Notes: a model not told the origin generated them from the letters alone. Shown: positions 24,946-36,968, counted from the first letter of the stretch. The stretch: 64,000 nucleotides of DNA from Zingiber officinale (GCF_018446385.1 NC_055992.1:56186799-56250798), one strand, 5' to 3'. A program made the numbers and translations.

Positions 24946-25753
24946 TTTGTTAATAAGTATGAAACGAAATATATTTAAGTTGTAATTAGAACATAATTAA
25001 ACCGAGTTATAAAGGGATTAAGTTTTCCCTTTCTCGCCGAAAACCCTATCTGCCTTTTCTTTCCTCTCCCGACGGCGATTTCGCCTTCTCGTCTCGGTCG
25101 AAAAACGCAGCAGCAAGTGAAGGTCTCTCCGGCGCCGGCGAAAGCTTTTTCCGGCCGATCTTCACCTGCGATGGTGATTCCCTCGTCAAGGAAGGTCTGT
25201 GGGCGCAAGGGAGGTTGAAGATCCAAGCTAACCGAAACCCTAAAGCTTCCTCCTTCGGTTGTAAGTCCAAGAACGTTAGGTAAGTACTACTCACCTGTGG
25301 TAGGAGTAGCTCCGCGATTTTTGCTTCCTTCTTTTCCTTGCCGAGCGTGAACAGATTCCTTATTGATTCATTTAAGGATTTCGGTTGGATTTTGCTAAGC
25401 ACAGCAGGTTTTAAGAAGCTTTTGTTTGTAGATTGTGACTTACAGTTTCGAAGTTTGCAGTTCCAAGTGGTACAGTTCATGTAGAGTTTCCAGTAGGGCT
25501 ATGAGGATTGTTCTTCAGGCTTGAACTTAGTATTTTAGTTGGCATAATCGGGTTACATGGAAGCTAGCATTGGTTTTCTGTTGTTCTATGTTGCCGTGGC
25601 ACACTGCGTGAAGAGTACTTGTGGTTTAGGGTTTGATATGTAGCTGTCTTGTGCTGTTAGTTCCCTTATACCGTGTAGCTTGTAGCACTTCTTGCTTATT
25701 CTGTTAATTTCTTAATGCAGTTAATTGATAGCCTGTTCTGCCTATGTTGTTAG

Positions 25754-26487
25754 TGTTGGGGTTGCAAGGTTGCAAACATAGTCCCATATTGAAAACACAT
25801 GGAAAAGATCATGGGTTTATAAGAGAAAGATATCTCCATTGGCATGAGGCCTTTTGGGGAGAGCCCAAGAGCAAAACCATGAGGGCTTAGGCCCAAAGTG
25901 GACAATATCATGCTATTGTGGAGATATCTAAATTCTTTTCGATCCTACAATTGGTATCAGAGCCCGGACTGCCAGAAGGTTTCACCGCCGACTGTGCACA
26001 AGAGTTATGATCTGATTGAACCATGTGAGTACAATATTGACCTCGAACAAAGAAAGTGGGGGCTCCTATGTTCGGATCAAGAGGACCAGACACCAGGCAG
26101 GAAGTCCTAGTAGGTCGGGTGGACCGAGGGGCAGGAAGTCCTAGTTGCGGCTAGGCAAGGAAGTCCTAGTAGGTCGGGTGGACCGAGGGGCAGGAAGTCC
26201 TAATAGGTCGGGTAGACCGAGGGGCAGGAAGACCTGGTGGGTCAAGGATCGGGCGTGGGAAGCCCATGGTCCTTTGTTTGAGGGGGGGGATTGTTGGGGT
26301 TGCAAGGTTGCAAACATAGTCCCATATTGAAAACACATGGAAAAGATCATGGGTTTATAAGAGAAAGATATATTCATTGGCATGAGGCCTTTTGGGGAGA
26401 GCCCAAGAGCAAAACCATGAGGGCTTAGGCCCAAAGTGGACAATATCATGCTATTGTGGAGATATCTAAATTCTTTTCGATCCTACA
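25754..26487 (+). mobile_element. TRIM (terminal-repeat retrotransposon in miniature), 734 bp
   Basis: Two 196-bp LTRs (25754-25949 and 26292-26487) start TGTTGGGGTTGCAAGG and end TTTTCGATCCTACA, with about two differences. Next to the 5' LTR is TTGGTATCAGAGCCC, complementary to initiator tRNA-Met. Before the 3' LTR is the purine tract TTTGAGGGGGGGGAT. Perfect GTTAG target-site copies lie at 25749-25753 and 26488-26492. The 342-bp interior has no domain; it has four imperfect copies of CAGGAAGTCCTAGTAGGTCGGG (26096-26240). Frames through it are incidental. Confidence 0.96.
25952..25964 (+). promoter_or_regulatory. TRIM primer-binding site (tRNA-Met)
   Basis: TGGTATCAGAGCC lies two bases after the 5' LTR and is the standard plant tRNA-iMet complement. 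Confidence 0.93.
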
Positions 26488-28368
26488 GTTAGCTCTTTAT
26501 GCCATGTAGATTAGAGCATTTCTTGCATAGAATTTCTGTTTCGAATTCATTGTTAAGCCGAACATCCCCTAATTCCAGCCTGTGGTTGTGTTTTAAGCAT
26601 GCCTTTAGCTCTTAAATGTTGCATCCGGGTAGGTCTACCTGCTGCCATAAATTCCAGCAAGTTGTTTTCCTTTTTGGGCCACGCAGATGGGCATAAACAG
26701 CCCTTGATCTTTAGCATTTCAAGTTAGGTAATCTTGGTTAATTAGTAGGCATGATCAGCAGGTTATCTAAGTGACAATATTAGTTTTAGTGCTATTCTTG
26801 AATACGAACAGCCCTATTTCTTTCTGGCATTGCAATTTTGAAGTCTTTGCCATTAGATGAGCATGAACAGTTCCTTTGTTTTGCTGTCCACAAGCATGAG
26901 CAGTATTAGTTCTTAAATCTGTTTCACTTGCAGTATTAGAATAGCATAATTAGTAAGTTCAGAGTTGCTTTCTTTTGCTCTATTTTATAGCATGATTAGT
27001 AAGTTCAAAGTTGCTTTCTTTTGCTTTATTTTGTAGCATGATTAGTAAGTTCATATTTGCTTTCCTTTGCTTTGTTTTATAACATTCTTAGAGAGTTCAG
27101 ATCTGCTTCCCTTATGTTATTTTTATATAGGATGCTTGGTTAGTTGTAATCCTATACTTGTTAGATATATCTATAGGATTCTAATAGGCTCCAATAAAGG
27201 ATTATAAGAAGCATGAGTAAAGAAAAAGACTAAAGTTTAGTTAAAAAGAGATAACAAGTAAATTAAAGTAAGAGGCTAGTACCCGACTTCCGAGGTTGTC
27301 GTTAAACAAATCCAGGTGACCAATTCCGAGGTCTTGGCCCTGGTAAGACCGAGGTCTTTATCCTCATAGGGCTGGAGGCTCGCTACCCCAGTCACTATTA
27401 GAGAGCGCGCAAAAAAAAGATGGTACTAAGCCTGGGCCCAAAGAAGAAAAGAAAAGAAAAGAAAAGAAAAGAAGAACAAGAAGAAGAAAGTGAAAGAGAA
27501 ATTAAAAGATTAATTTCTAATATAAGTAAAGCAAGAAGAAAAGAAGAAGAAGGTAAGAGAGAAATTAAAAGATTAATTTCTGGTATAAAGATATAAGAAA
27601 ATGAAACAAGTTTTATGCTTAGAATCAATAAAAGTTTAGTTCTTTAATTCTAAGCTTACAGTAGTTGTTTCATTACTTTCCTGTCAGTTAGTGAGCATGT
27701 TTAGTATTCAGTTTTATTTCTGTATACCATGAGTACATGCAGCTTTGCTTTTAGCATTTCAGTTTTAGTATTGTTGCATTCCTGTTATGCACTTCGATGT
27801 TTTTGTGAGATAGATTAGTACTTACTAAGCGTTTTCGCTTATAGATCTTTTTTTTCTTTCCTCCTACTGCAGATAAAGGAAAAACTAAGATATGAAGGGA
27901 GGCGACAGGGTGGTGGTGATGATGAATGTGTGTGGTGATTGGACTATGGAGAGATCCAGAGAGTGCCAGCAAGCTTGCAGGACCTAATGATTAGAGTTTA
28001 TGCTTTAGTTCTTTTCTTTAAATACTGTTATGAAGTTTATGTGATTGTGATTGAGTTTGATTCGTATTGTAGCTTATTTATGTCCTATTCTGGGAGTTGT
28101 GTTTAGTTCTTGTTGCTAGTCTAGTCTTTTGGTTATAGTATGAATTTATTACTGCGTGGTTGTGAATAAAATGTGTTCCAGCCGCATGTGGCTGCGTATA
28201 TATCTTGTGTATTATAGATTTGGTCACCGGTACAGGGGAGACTCTGCCGAAATTTTTCGGTAGGGATTTCTCGTAGTTAACTAGCGTACCGGTTAAGTAG
28301 AGTTAGTAGTTAAGTAATGGTCACCCTTAGAGTGTAGTAGTAGTAGTAAGAAGGGTGGTTGTTACAGT

Positions 28369-28380
28369 TGGTATCAGAGC
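28369..28380 (+). promoter_or_regulatory. Tekay primer-binding site (tRNA-Met)
   Basis: TGGTATCAGAGC lies two bases after the LTR terminus GTTACA. Confidence 0.92.
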
Positions 28381-28753
28381 AGTGTTCCATTCTCCAGCAT
28401 CACACACACATCAGCATCATCCTCGCCGTCTCCAAGTAAGAAAGTATTTAAATTCTTTCTTTATTTTGCTTTCCTTATTATTAACTGCAGTACAGAGTAA
28501 TTTCTTATGAGTACTTAAGTAAGATAGAAGTTATTGTTTCTCCTTTCTTGATCCATATATATATGTATGTTTAGGAAGGATAGAGAAGATAGCAAGTCTT
28601 TTTATTTGCATAATTAGATGTTAAGAAAAAGGATGTCCCCGTACTGTTCGTACCGAGAACCAAGATCAGGAGAACGAAGAGCTTAGATTAACTGAGCACA
28701 ATCTCTCTGAAGTTGTTGTCTAACTCCAGAGACAAGTAGCAGAACAGCAGCAA

Positions 28754-29200
28754 GTGATTGCCAATCTGATGGCAAACCAGCCAGCAGTTCCTCCCCCAAC
28801 CATTAATGTGGAGACCCCAGTGGTGACTGAAGTCCTATCGGTTGCCCTAGAAGTCGCCACAACACCTAGAAGACAAGAAGTATACCTCATCCAGTGGCTG
28901 AAGTTGAAACCAGAGAGCTTCTCAGGCACGACTGAGCCCTGGGATGCCCAGGCTTGGTTTAAAACACTAGAGAGCACTATGGAGCTTCGTGACTGGCCAG
29001 AAGTCGAGAAGGTCAAGTGTGCCTCTTTCTGCCTGTCTGGAGATGCTCGTATGAGGTGGGAGAGGATAAAGATCAAAAGAGCAGCCGATCAGATGAGCTA
29101 GACAGATTTTCAGTTAGAGTTCTATGAAGAGTTCTATCACCAACAAGCACTATGAGGAGTTTATAGAGTTCAAGCCAGTCAAGATAGAAGACAAAATAGT
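28754..29200 (+). pseudogene. Tekay gag remnant
   Basis: An open stretch from 28754 to 29101 has the gypsy gag capsid pattern: PESFSGTTEPWDAQAWF, then EKVKCASFCLSGDARMRWE, followed by a TAG stop and a fragment FQLEFYEEFYHQQ to about 29150. The rest of gag, the CCHC knuckle and the aspartic protease are absent; the sequence jumps to the start of RT around 29290. The upstream gag start (28620-28750) is out of frame. Confidence 0.85.
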
Positions 29201-29327
29201 AGGGAGTCCGGAGCCCCAGTCAAGTAAGTGCAGAAGAACAGAAAGAAGGTAAGAAAGAGGGGGTTCGGGTGGTCTGTGAATATCCCGAGGTATTCCCAGC
29301 AGATCTACCTGGACTACCTCCCAATAA

Positions 29328-32165
29328 ATGAGAGGATTTGAGATTGAATTGGTTCTTAGAACCGGTCCAATTTCAAAAGCTCTGTATTGCATGTCTTCCG
29401 CAGAGCTGAAGGAGTTACAAGAACAACTACAGGAGTTACTTGACAAAAGCTTCATTCGCCCTAGTCATTCACCCCAGGAAGCTCCAGAGTTGTTCGTAAA
29501 GAAGAAAGACGGATCCGTGCTAATGTGCATAGATTTCAGAACGCTGAGCAAAGTAGCAGTTAAGGACAAGTACCCCCTTCCCAGGATCGACGACTTATTG
29601 GATCAGTTAAAAAGGGCAATAGTGTTCTCTAAAATAGACCTATGCTATGGGTATCATCAGTTGGAAGTGAAAGAAAGTGATACACCCAGAACAGTTTCCA
29701 GGACCAAATATGGACACTATAAATTTGTAGTCATGCCTTTTGGAGTGACTAATGCACCTGCGGTCTTCATGGACTTAATGAACAGAGTGTTCAGAGAATA
29801 TCTTGACAAATTTGTCATCGTATTCATTGACGACATTCTGGTCTATTCAAGGACCCCAGAGGAGCATGACACGCACTTGAGGATGGTACTGCAGACTCTG
29901 CAGCAAAAGCAGCTTTATGCTAAATTCTCAAAGTGCGAGTTCTGGTTAAATCAGGTGGCATTTTTAGGTCACATTATTTCTAAAGAAGGTATTCGAGTGG
30001 ATCCAGCCAAAGTAGAAGCGATCAACAACTGGAGTAGACTCAAGAACGTCAGAGAGATCAGAAGCTTCCTTGGTTTAGCTGGGTACTACAGGAAGTTCGT
30101 GGAGGACTTTTCCAGGATAGCCTCTCCACTAACAGCCCTCACCAGAAAGAACAAGAGATTCGAATGGTCAGATAAATGTGAGCAGAATTTCCAAGAGCTA
30201 AAGAAGAGATTGATCAGTGCTCCCATTTTGACTGTACCACAAAGCGACAAGAGTTTCGACATCTACGGTGATGCTTCCAAGATAGGCTTAGGAGCTGTAC
30301 TCATGCAAGAAGGAAAAGTCATAGCTTATGCTTCTAGACAACTCAAAGATTATGAGAAGAACTACCCTACTCATGATCTTGAGCTGGCAGCTGTGGTTTT
30401 TGCACTGAAACTCTGGTGACATTATTTGTATGGAGTTCAGTGTAGAATCTTCACAGATCATCAGAGTCTTAAGTACTTCTTCACTCAGAAAGACTTAAAC
30501 ATGAGACAGCGCAGGTGGCTGGAGTTGGTCAGAGATTACGACTGTGAGAATCTCTACCACCCAGGCAAATCTAACAAAGTGGCAGATGCACTAAGCAGAA
30601 AGTCCAGTGCATCCCTGATATCTCTGTCATCATTAGCCCTGCCACTGCAAAAGGAGTTGTCAAATTTTAGACTTGAAATTATTGAAGGGCAACTCTCTGC
30701 ATTGACCTTGGAGTCCACATTGCTTGAGGAGATACAGAGAAAGCAAAGTGAAGATCCAGACATCCAGAAAATCAAGCAAGGGTTACATAAAGAAGACAAA
30801 TCAGAGTTTCGAGTAACAGACGGCGGGATTCTTTATCAAGGGAGTCGCATTCGCGTGCCCCATGATGAAGAACTGAGGAAGAAGATCTTAGAAGAAGCTC
30901 ACAGCACACCATACTCCATGCATCTTGGTTCTTCCAAAATGTACCAAGATGTGAAACAAAGGTTCTGGTGGTCAGGACTCAAAAGAGACGTTGTTAAATA
31001 TGTCAGTACCTGCTTGACATGCCAGAGGGTCAAAGCAGAACACCAGAGAGACCAGGAGGAGTTCTTCAGCCTCTCCCAATACCAGAATGGAAATGAGAAG
31101 ATATATCCATGGACTTCATAACAGGTCTTCCAAGGAACTACCAATGGATATGATGCGATATGGATAATAGTAGACCGATTGACCAAGTCTGCTCACTTCC
31201 TAGCCATCAAGGTGTCCCACTCTATAGAGCAGTTGGCCCAGCTATATGTTAAAGAGGTAGTCAGACTTCATGGAGCTCCTAAATCTATTGTTTCTGATAG
31301 AGATGGGCGCTTCACCTCTCACTTTTGGGAGTGTGTTCAGACTGCACTAGGCACCAAACTCAAGTTCAGCACAGCTTTCCATCCACAGACTGATGGACAG
31401 ACAGAGCGAGTGAATCAGATTTTAGAAGATATGCTCAAAGCTTGTGCGCTGGATTTCAAAGGAAGTTGGTGCAAGTATTTGTGCTTAGCTGAATTCCCCT
31501 ACAACAATAGCTATCAGGCCATCATCAAGATGACACCTTATGAGGCACTATATGGCAGGAAATGCAGATCGCCCATATGCTGGCAAGAAGCAGGAGAGAG
31601 AAAAGAAATGGAAGCAGAGCTGGGTATTCAGACAGAGCTGATAGACGAGACCACTCAGGCGATCTGGAAGATCAAACAGAGAATTGAGACTGCCTAGAGC
31701 AGACAGAAGAGTTATGATGACACATGCCATAGGCCATTGGAATTCCAAGTAGGAGATTCAGTTTTCCTCAAGGTCGCTCCTATGAAGGGAGTGATGAGAT
31801 TTGGCAAGAAGGGCAAATTAAGTCCTCGCTATGTAGGACCTTACCTGATCATAGAGAGGATTGGGAAAGTAGCTTACAGGCTGGACTTGCCACAAGACAT
31901 GTCAGCAATACACAATGTATTTCATGTCTCCATGCTAAAGAAGTGTCTCCACGACCCGAGCCAAGTGATTCACCCTCAGTCAGTGCAGATCCAAGAGGAT
32001 CTTAGTTATGAGAGCAGACCTACACAGATAGTGGACAGAGCAGTCAAGAGAATAAGAAATAAAGAAGTACCACTAGTGAAAGCCATCTGGTAGAACCAGA
32101 AGCACGAGGAAGTCACTTGGGAGCGTGAGGACAGTATGAGACAGAAGTATCCAGAATTATTCTAA
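29328..32165 (+). pseudogene. Tekay pol: RT, RNase H, integrase, chromodomain
   Basis: The gypsy polyprotein remnant would have copied and integrated the element. 29328-30419 is [24 protein letters not shown], the catalytic [33 protein letters not shown], then RNase H entry ([19 protein letters not shown]). A TGA at 30417-30419 interrupts it. 30426-31121 continues RNase H ([27 protein letters not shown]) and the integrase zinc-binding head ([31 protein letters not shown]). 31179-31697 is the integrase core (VSDRDGRFTSHFWE, FHPQTDGQTERVNQ). 31737-32165 is the integrase tail and chromodomain-like end (HNVFHVSMLKKC, WEREDSMRQKYPELF). At least three breaks make it non-functional. Confidence 0.93.
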
Positions 32166-32189
32166 GTTCAAGGACGAACTTTTTATAAG

Positions 32190-32200
32190 GTATGGGAGAT
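32190..32200 (+). promoter_or_regulatory. Tekay polypurine tract
   Basis: GTATGGGAGAT directly precedes TGTAACG, the first bases of the 3' LTR. Confidence 0.8.
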
Positions 32201-32308
32201 TGTAACGACCCAATTTTCCCTATTTCAAGTTCTAAAAGTCCATAAAAATATTTGGAAATACTTTTATGGACTTTTAGAACTTGAAATAGGGAAAATTGGG
32301 TCGTTACA
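32201..32308. repeat. Perfect 108-bp fold-back in place of Tekay 3' LTR
   Basis: Left arm 32201-32247 (the first 47 bases of the LTR) and right arm 32262-32308 are exact reverse complements, with a 14-base loop. The LTR at 24696 continues past CTTTTA into AAATATTC; here the same CTTTTA is followed by TGGAC and the reverse copy. The fold-back ends exactly at the complement of LTR base 1, next to the target-site copy CAAGG. Confidence 0.95.
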
Positions 32309-32658
32309 CAAGGTTTTTGTTTCTTTATAAAATCAGTATAAAAGAAACGACCTCAAATGGTCCTACTCAATACACTCTAAGTGTACTAGTGTAATTATAC
32401 AGTCAAAATAAATTGATACCTAATTACACTACGACCTTCTAATGGTTTGTTCCTTTCAATTTTGGTCGTGAGCTACTGTTTATAATTTATAAGGTACTGA
32501 TAACATTATCTTCTGCATGTGACACCACATGCTATGTTATCTACAATATATAAATTAATTGAACAACTACAAACAAATGTAGATAATTTGACCAAATGTG
32601 ATTCTTTATTCGAGACAAATGTTTACAAAAGCTTAGGCTTTCAGTATACACTCCAACA

Positions 32659-32670
32659 ATCTCCCACTTA
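32659..32670 (-). promoter_or_regulatory. Copia polypurine tract
   Basis: On the minus strand TAAGTGGGAGAT immediately precedes the 3' LTR start TGTTGGAG, as is typical for copia elements. Confidence 0.85.
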
Positions 32671-32679
32671 TACTAATGA

Positions 32680-33201
32680 CTAAGCTGCCATATCTTCTAC
32701 CATACATCTGATTCTCATTCCCTCCACATGCCGATCGAAAGCTTTCGCCGGAAGGGCCTTAGTGAAAGGATCTGCCAGGTTATCTGCTGATGCAATCTTG
32801 GCGATGACAACTTCTCCTCGCTTCACGATATCTCGTATCAGGTGGTACTTGCGCTCTATATGTTTACTTGCCTTATGAGCTCGTGGTTCCTTCGAGTTTG
32901 CAACTGCACCGCTATTATCACAATAAATTGTGATGATTTTGGGCAAACCAGGAATCACATCTAAGTCCATTAGAAAGTTCCTGAGCCATACTGCTTCTTT
33001 AACTGCCTCAGAGGCTGCTACATACTCAGCTTCCATGGTTGAGTCCGAAACGCATTTCTGCTTAACACTCCTCCATGAAATGGCTCCACCTCCTAAAGTA
33101 AACACATAGCCTGATGTAGACTTACTGTTATCCCTATCTGATTGGAAATCTGAATCCGTGTAACCCACAGGGAACAGATCGTCTGCTTGGTAAACTAGCA
33201 T
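32680..33201 (-). pseudogene. Copia RNase H
   Basis: The minus-strand frame carries the copia RNase H landmarks GYTDSDFQSDRD, TSGYVFTLGGGAISW, DSTMEAEYVAASEA, CDNSGAVANSKEP, KHIERKYHLIRD and ADPFTKALP, and stops at the usual C-terminus. It follows directly on the truncated RT, with about 200-300 residues missing between. Confidence 0.92.
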
Positions 33202-33209
33202 ATAATCTC

Positions 33210-33578
33210 TTAATCCATATGGGCAGCAATGGATAAGAGTATCCGGATAGACTTAAGCATGGCCACTGGTGAAAAGGTCTCCTCATAATCGATTCCCTCT
33301 TTCTGAGTGTACCCTTTCGCAACAAGCCTAGCTTTGAAGGTTTCTACCTTCCCGTCTGTCCCTCTTTTCCTTTTGTAGATCCACTTGCATCTAACGGCTT
33401 TTACACCATCAGGTGGTTTTACAAGCTCCCAGACCTTATTAGAGTACATAGACTCTATTTCAGAATTCATTGCCTTTTGCCAAGATGCTGCATCTATATC
33501 TTGGAGTGCTTCGTCATATGTTCGTGGATCAGGTTCATGTTTACCCGCGATCAAGTCCGAAGACTCTCCCAAAAACAT
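33210..33578 (-). pseudogene. Copia reverse transcriptase, N-terminal part only
   Basis: The frame reads the RT entry [20 protein letters not shown], then [16 protein letters not shown] and [19 protein letters not shown], then [18 protein letters not shown]. The frame is lost at about 33212, where sequence from just before RNase H follows. The palm with the YVDD catalytic motif is deleted. Confidence 0.92.
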
Positions 33579-34084
33579 GAATCTTTCAGTCTGCCTTACA
33601 ACCTCCCACTACGACGAGGCATCCGTGGTTGTGTATCATGTGTGACACGTGTTGCGCTCTTGTGGTACTTCATCTTGTCCTGTTACTGAAGTAGACATGT
33701 CCTCTCTAAGTTCTTCTAAAACAACTTTGCTCGGGCTTGTGATCCATTATATAGTTTTCTTAAAAACGGGCATTGGTGCTAACAATGACCTTCGGTCTTT
33801 AAGACTATAAAATAAACCACCTTCGTTCCTTTGGGATATCCTACAAATACGCGAACTTCTGTACGAGATTCTAACTTATCAGCATCTGGTTTCAGACATG
33901 TGTCGGACTACCCCAAATCCGAATATGTCTTAGACTGGCTTTCGCACATTCCACAATTCTATGGGAGTAGAAGAAACTGATTTAGAAGGTACTAAGTTCA
34001 GAATCTTCTGTTTCCAGAGCATATCCCCAAAACGAATTTGGTAATTCGAATAACTCATCATTGATCTAACCATCTCCATAAGAG

Positions 34085-34724
34085 TCATATTCCTTCGCTC
34101 GCCACACCATTCTGTTGGGGTGTTCCAGGTGCAGACAATTGGGATTGAATCCCGGCCTCTGATAAGTAATTCCTAAACTCTCCTAAGAGGTATTCGCCAC
34201 CACGATCTGACCGTAGTGTCTTGATACTTTTACCTAGTCGTTTCTCCACATCAGCCTTGTATTCTTTGAACTTATCAAAGCACTCGGACTTGCGGCGCAT
34301 TAGGTAAATGTATCCATATCTTGAATAATCGTCTATGAAAGAGACAAAATATTCAAAACCTCCTCTTGCTTGGACAGACATAGGACCACACAAATCAGAG
34401 TGAACCAACTAACACTTCTTTGGCTCTATACCCCTTGGCCTTGAACGGCCTCTTGGTCATTTTACCTTCCAAGCAAGATTCACAAGTTGGAAAATTTTTC
34501 AACTCAAATGAACTCAAAAGTCCATTGGCTATAAGCCTCTGAATCCTACTTAAGTTAATATGACCAAGTCTTAGATGCCAAAGATATGCTTGGTTCATTT
34601 CCGAAGGTTCTTTTCTCTTATTAGAGTTAGAAGATGAGTTATAAATTTTCATGTTTTGCTTTGTGGAAGAAATTGGATTTAAAGTATACAAATTGCCAAC
34701 TAATGCACCAGAACAGATAATCAC
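34085..34724 (-). pseudogene. Copia integrase
   Basis: Two overlapping frames make up the integrase N-terminal zinc region (WHLRLGHINLSRIQRL, then TCESCLEGKMTKRPF; 34724-34395) and catalytic core (VHSDLCGPM, FIDDYSRYGYIYLM, LRSDRGGEYL, GTPQQNGV; 34408-34085). A frameshift separates them near 34400. The C-terminal part and the link to RT (33580-34080) are degraded. The DD-E residues can be read, but the protein is broken. Confidence 0.92.
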
Positions 34725-34832
34725 TTTATTTCTTTTAATAACTACATCGTTACTGAAAGAAACTGAATATCCATATAAAAACTGAAATTAAATTCTTTCT
34801 AAAACTGGGTACATAAAGACAATTTCTTAAAA

Positions 34833-35875
34833 TCAAATTTCTATTTCTACTAAAAGATAAGTAGACGTCTCCCACTGCAACAGCTGCCACCTTAGTAGCA
34901 TTGCCCATGTAGATGGTAATCTCTCCTTCAGATAGTCGTCGGGTTTCCTGGAACCCCTCAAGGAATTGCAGACATGATCAGTGGCTCCCGTACTACACAC
35001 CAGGTGCTGGTAGATAACACCGCTAAACATATTTCAACAACTGGAGTATGAGATATACCTTTGTTTTGGTTCCTACGAGGACAGTCCGTCTTCCAATATC
35101 CTGTCTGCTTACAGATGAAGCACTTGCCCTTCGGCTTCTTCATTCCAGCTTTAAATCCCGTACTCTGAGATTTATTCACTTTCTTTGCTGAACCAGCTTG
35201 TTTCTTCTTCTTCTTTCCTTTCGGTTTAGAAGTAGAACCATTTTCAGCATAGTGAATTTGAGCATTGTGACGAAATAATCCTTCTGCTGCTTGAAGTTCT
35301 GTCAGTAGTTCCGCTAATGAATAAACCCTCTTATTCATATTATAGTTCAGGCGAAACTGCTCAAAACTTCTAGGTAGCGTTTGGAGGATCATATCGATCT
35401 GGGTTTCTCCATCAATTTCTCCTCCAAGGATCTGTATCTCGTTTAGATAAGTCATCATCTTTAGGATATGATCTCTCACAGGAGTACCCTCTTGCATGGT
35501 GGCTGTCATTATCTTTCTCATGGCTTCTTGCCTAGAAGCCCTATCCTGATGACCAAAGAGTTCCTTGAGATTGTTCATAATATCATAGGCTGTTGGTAAA
35601 TCTTGATGCTGATGTTGCAATACATTTGACATTGAAGTCAAAATGTAACACCGCGCCATCTCATCTGCTTTTACCCATTTCCTATGATATTCAATCTCCT
35701 CTTGGGTAGATTCACCAGTAGGTGCTTCAGGGCATTGCTCAGTCAGTACAAATTTATAGCTTTCAGCAGTAAGAACAATGTCTAGGTTTCTTTTCCAATC
35801 TATGTAGTTTGGTCCAATAAGTCTATTCTGTTGAAGTATAATGGACAGTGGGCTGAAAGTCATCCTAAGAATCAC
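34833..35875 (-). pseudogene. Copia gag with CCHC knuckle, and protease remnant
   Basis: The 35875-34958 frame is copia gag: GPNYIDWKRNLDIVL, DEMARCYILTSMSNVLQHQ, AYDIMNNLKELFG and LPRSFEQFRLNY, then a basic KPKGKKKKKQ stretch and the zinc knuckle CFICKQTGYWKTDC. A frame change leads to 35030-34833, whose CSTGATDHVCNSL matches the protease active-site region; the first residue of the expected DTGAT-like motif is altered. Gag is the best-preserved part of the element. Confidence 0.92.
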
Positions 35876-36968
35876 AAATAACTTTTGGTCAGAACTCTAA
35901 ATTTAGAATAATATTGATTCCTCAAACAATACTATTTTAAATTAACCAACACCTCATAACACCGTGAATTTTGTATGCCACATTAGTGTGGACGTATACA
36001 AATTCAACATTTGTAAAAGAAGGGTTTTAACCCATTAATTTTATTATCTTGTCAACCTAACTTTTGACAAATAAAATTAATAGTTGGTATCATTTGGTCA
36101 CACAAATAATAGCAGTGACTCCGATGGGGAGGATACTATTAGATGTGTCTAAGTGTATACCATTACTTGACACTAAGTCCATTAATAAGATTATGCCCCT
36201 TCCGTTGGGGAAGATCACACGCTCTTAATTAACTTCCTATAGTCATCCAAAAATGGAAGTCTGTTCTAGTGATCCGCAAACAAGCTCATCCGTTATGGAG
36301 GAAGGCACTCAGAGCCAACGCGCAAGCTTGTTTGCATCACTTACAAACCAGTAATGGAGACCATGGGATTTGTTTAAAAATCTCTCTCCCACTTAGTTAT
36401 TTATAAATGAGGAATTTTAACTATACTAGCCTACTAAACTTGTAAACTAACATGCACACACAGCACAATATAAAAGCAATAAATAGAAAATCTAATTTTC
36501 AACTATTATGGCTTTTATATCTAGTTGTTCTCCGTGTGTTGTCATCCCAAGCTGCTGCCATATTTGGCCACCGCCACTGGATCTAGCTGTCGCATCCATC
36601 TTGCTCCTAGTTCCGCTGCGCCTCTGGTCCTTAGAAGGTTCCACGCTTTGCAAGATTCGATCCGCGACATAAATAGAATTTTACATTTTTGATCCTATAT
36701 TCCATAAAAAGAATGTACATGTATCTAGATCAAAAATAAAATCCTAATAAAACTAAATACAGTTCCTGCTGTATTTTAATACAATTATGCACACACATAT
36801 AAATGCCCTTGACATGTCCAAGGGTCCAATCACACACATAATAACTAAAAGCCATAATAGTTGGATCCTACATCCACAAAGTTAGCACATCCTACTATTA
36901 ACCTGCCTAAATTATGTATGACATGTGCATAATTAACCTAATACCAAATACACAGAGGTAAAACCCTA

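Larger units (their letters stand above)
24696..28366 (+). repeat. Tekay 5' LTR, 3671 bp (2937 bp without the TRIM)
   Basis: It begins TGTAACGACCCAATTTTCCC and ends GGTTGTTACA just before the primer-binding site. It contains the TRIM at 25754-26487, a tRNA-like stretch at 24871-24945, about three imperfect repeats of AGCATGATTAGTAAGTTCA with TTGCTTTCTTTTGC (26946-27100), and purine-rich duplicated units ending AAGATTAATTTCT (27440-27590). Confidence 0.92.
24696..32308 (+). mobile_element. Tekay/Del chromovirus (Ty3/gypsy) with fold-back right end
   Basis: A 7.6-kb gypsy element inserted in the copia 3' LTR. It has a 3671-bp 5' LTR (TGTAACGACCC...GTTACA), a tRNA-Met-type PBS, a gag remnant, RT, RNase H, integrase and a chromodomain-like tail, then a polypurine tract. 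The 3' LTR is only about 60 bp and turns back on itself, so the insertion ends GGGTCGTTACA, the complement of its own start. Long LTRs and the chromovirus order place it in the Tekay/Del lineage. Most of gag and the protease are deleted and pol has stops, so it is inactive. Confidence 0.92.
22647..32658 (-). repeat. Copia 3' LTR, interrupted by a Tekay element
   Basis: LTR sequence occupies 22647-24695 and 32314-32658, about 2394 bp in total, and is near-identical to 36983-39392. The gap is the Tekay insertion plus its target-site copy. Confidence 0.93.

Noticed and set aside
25754..26487. Cassandra-type element (TRIM with 5S rRNA in the LTR)
   Set aside because: No 5S internal-control-region motifs are seen in the 196-bp LTRs.
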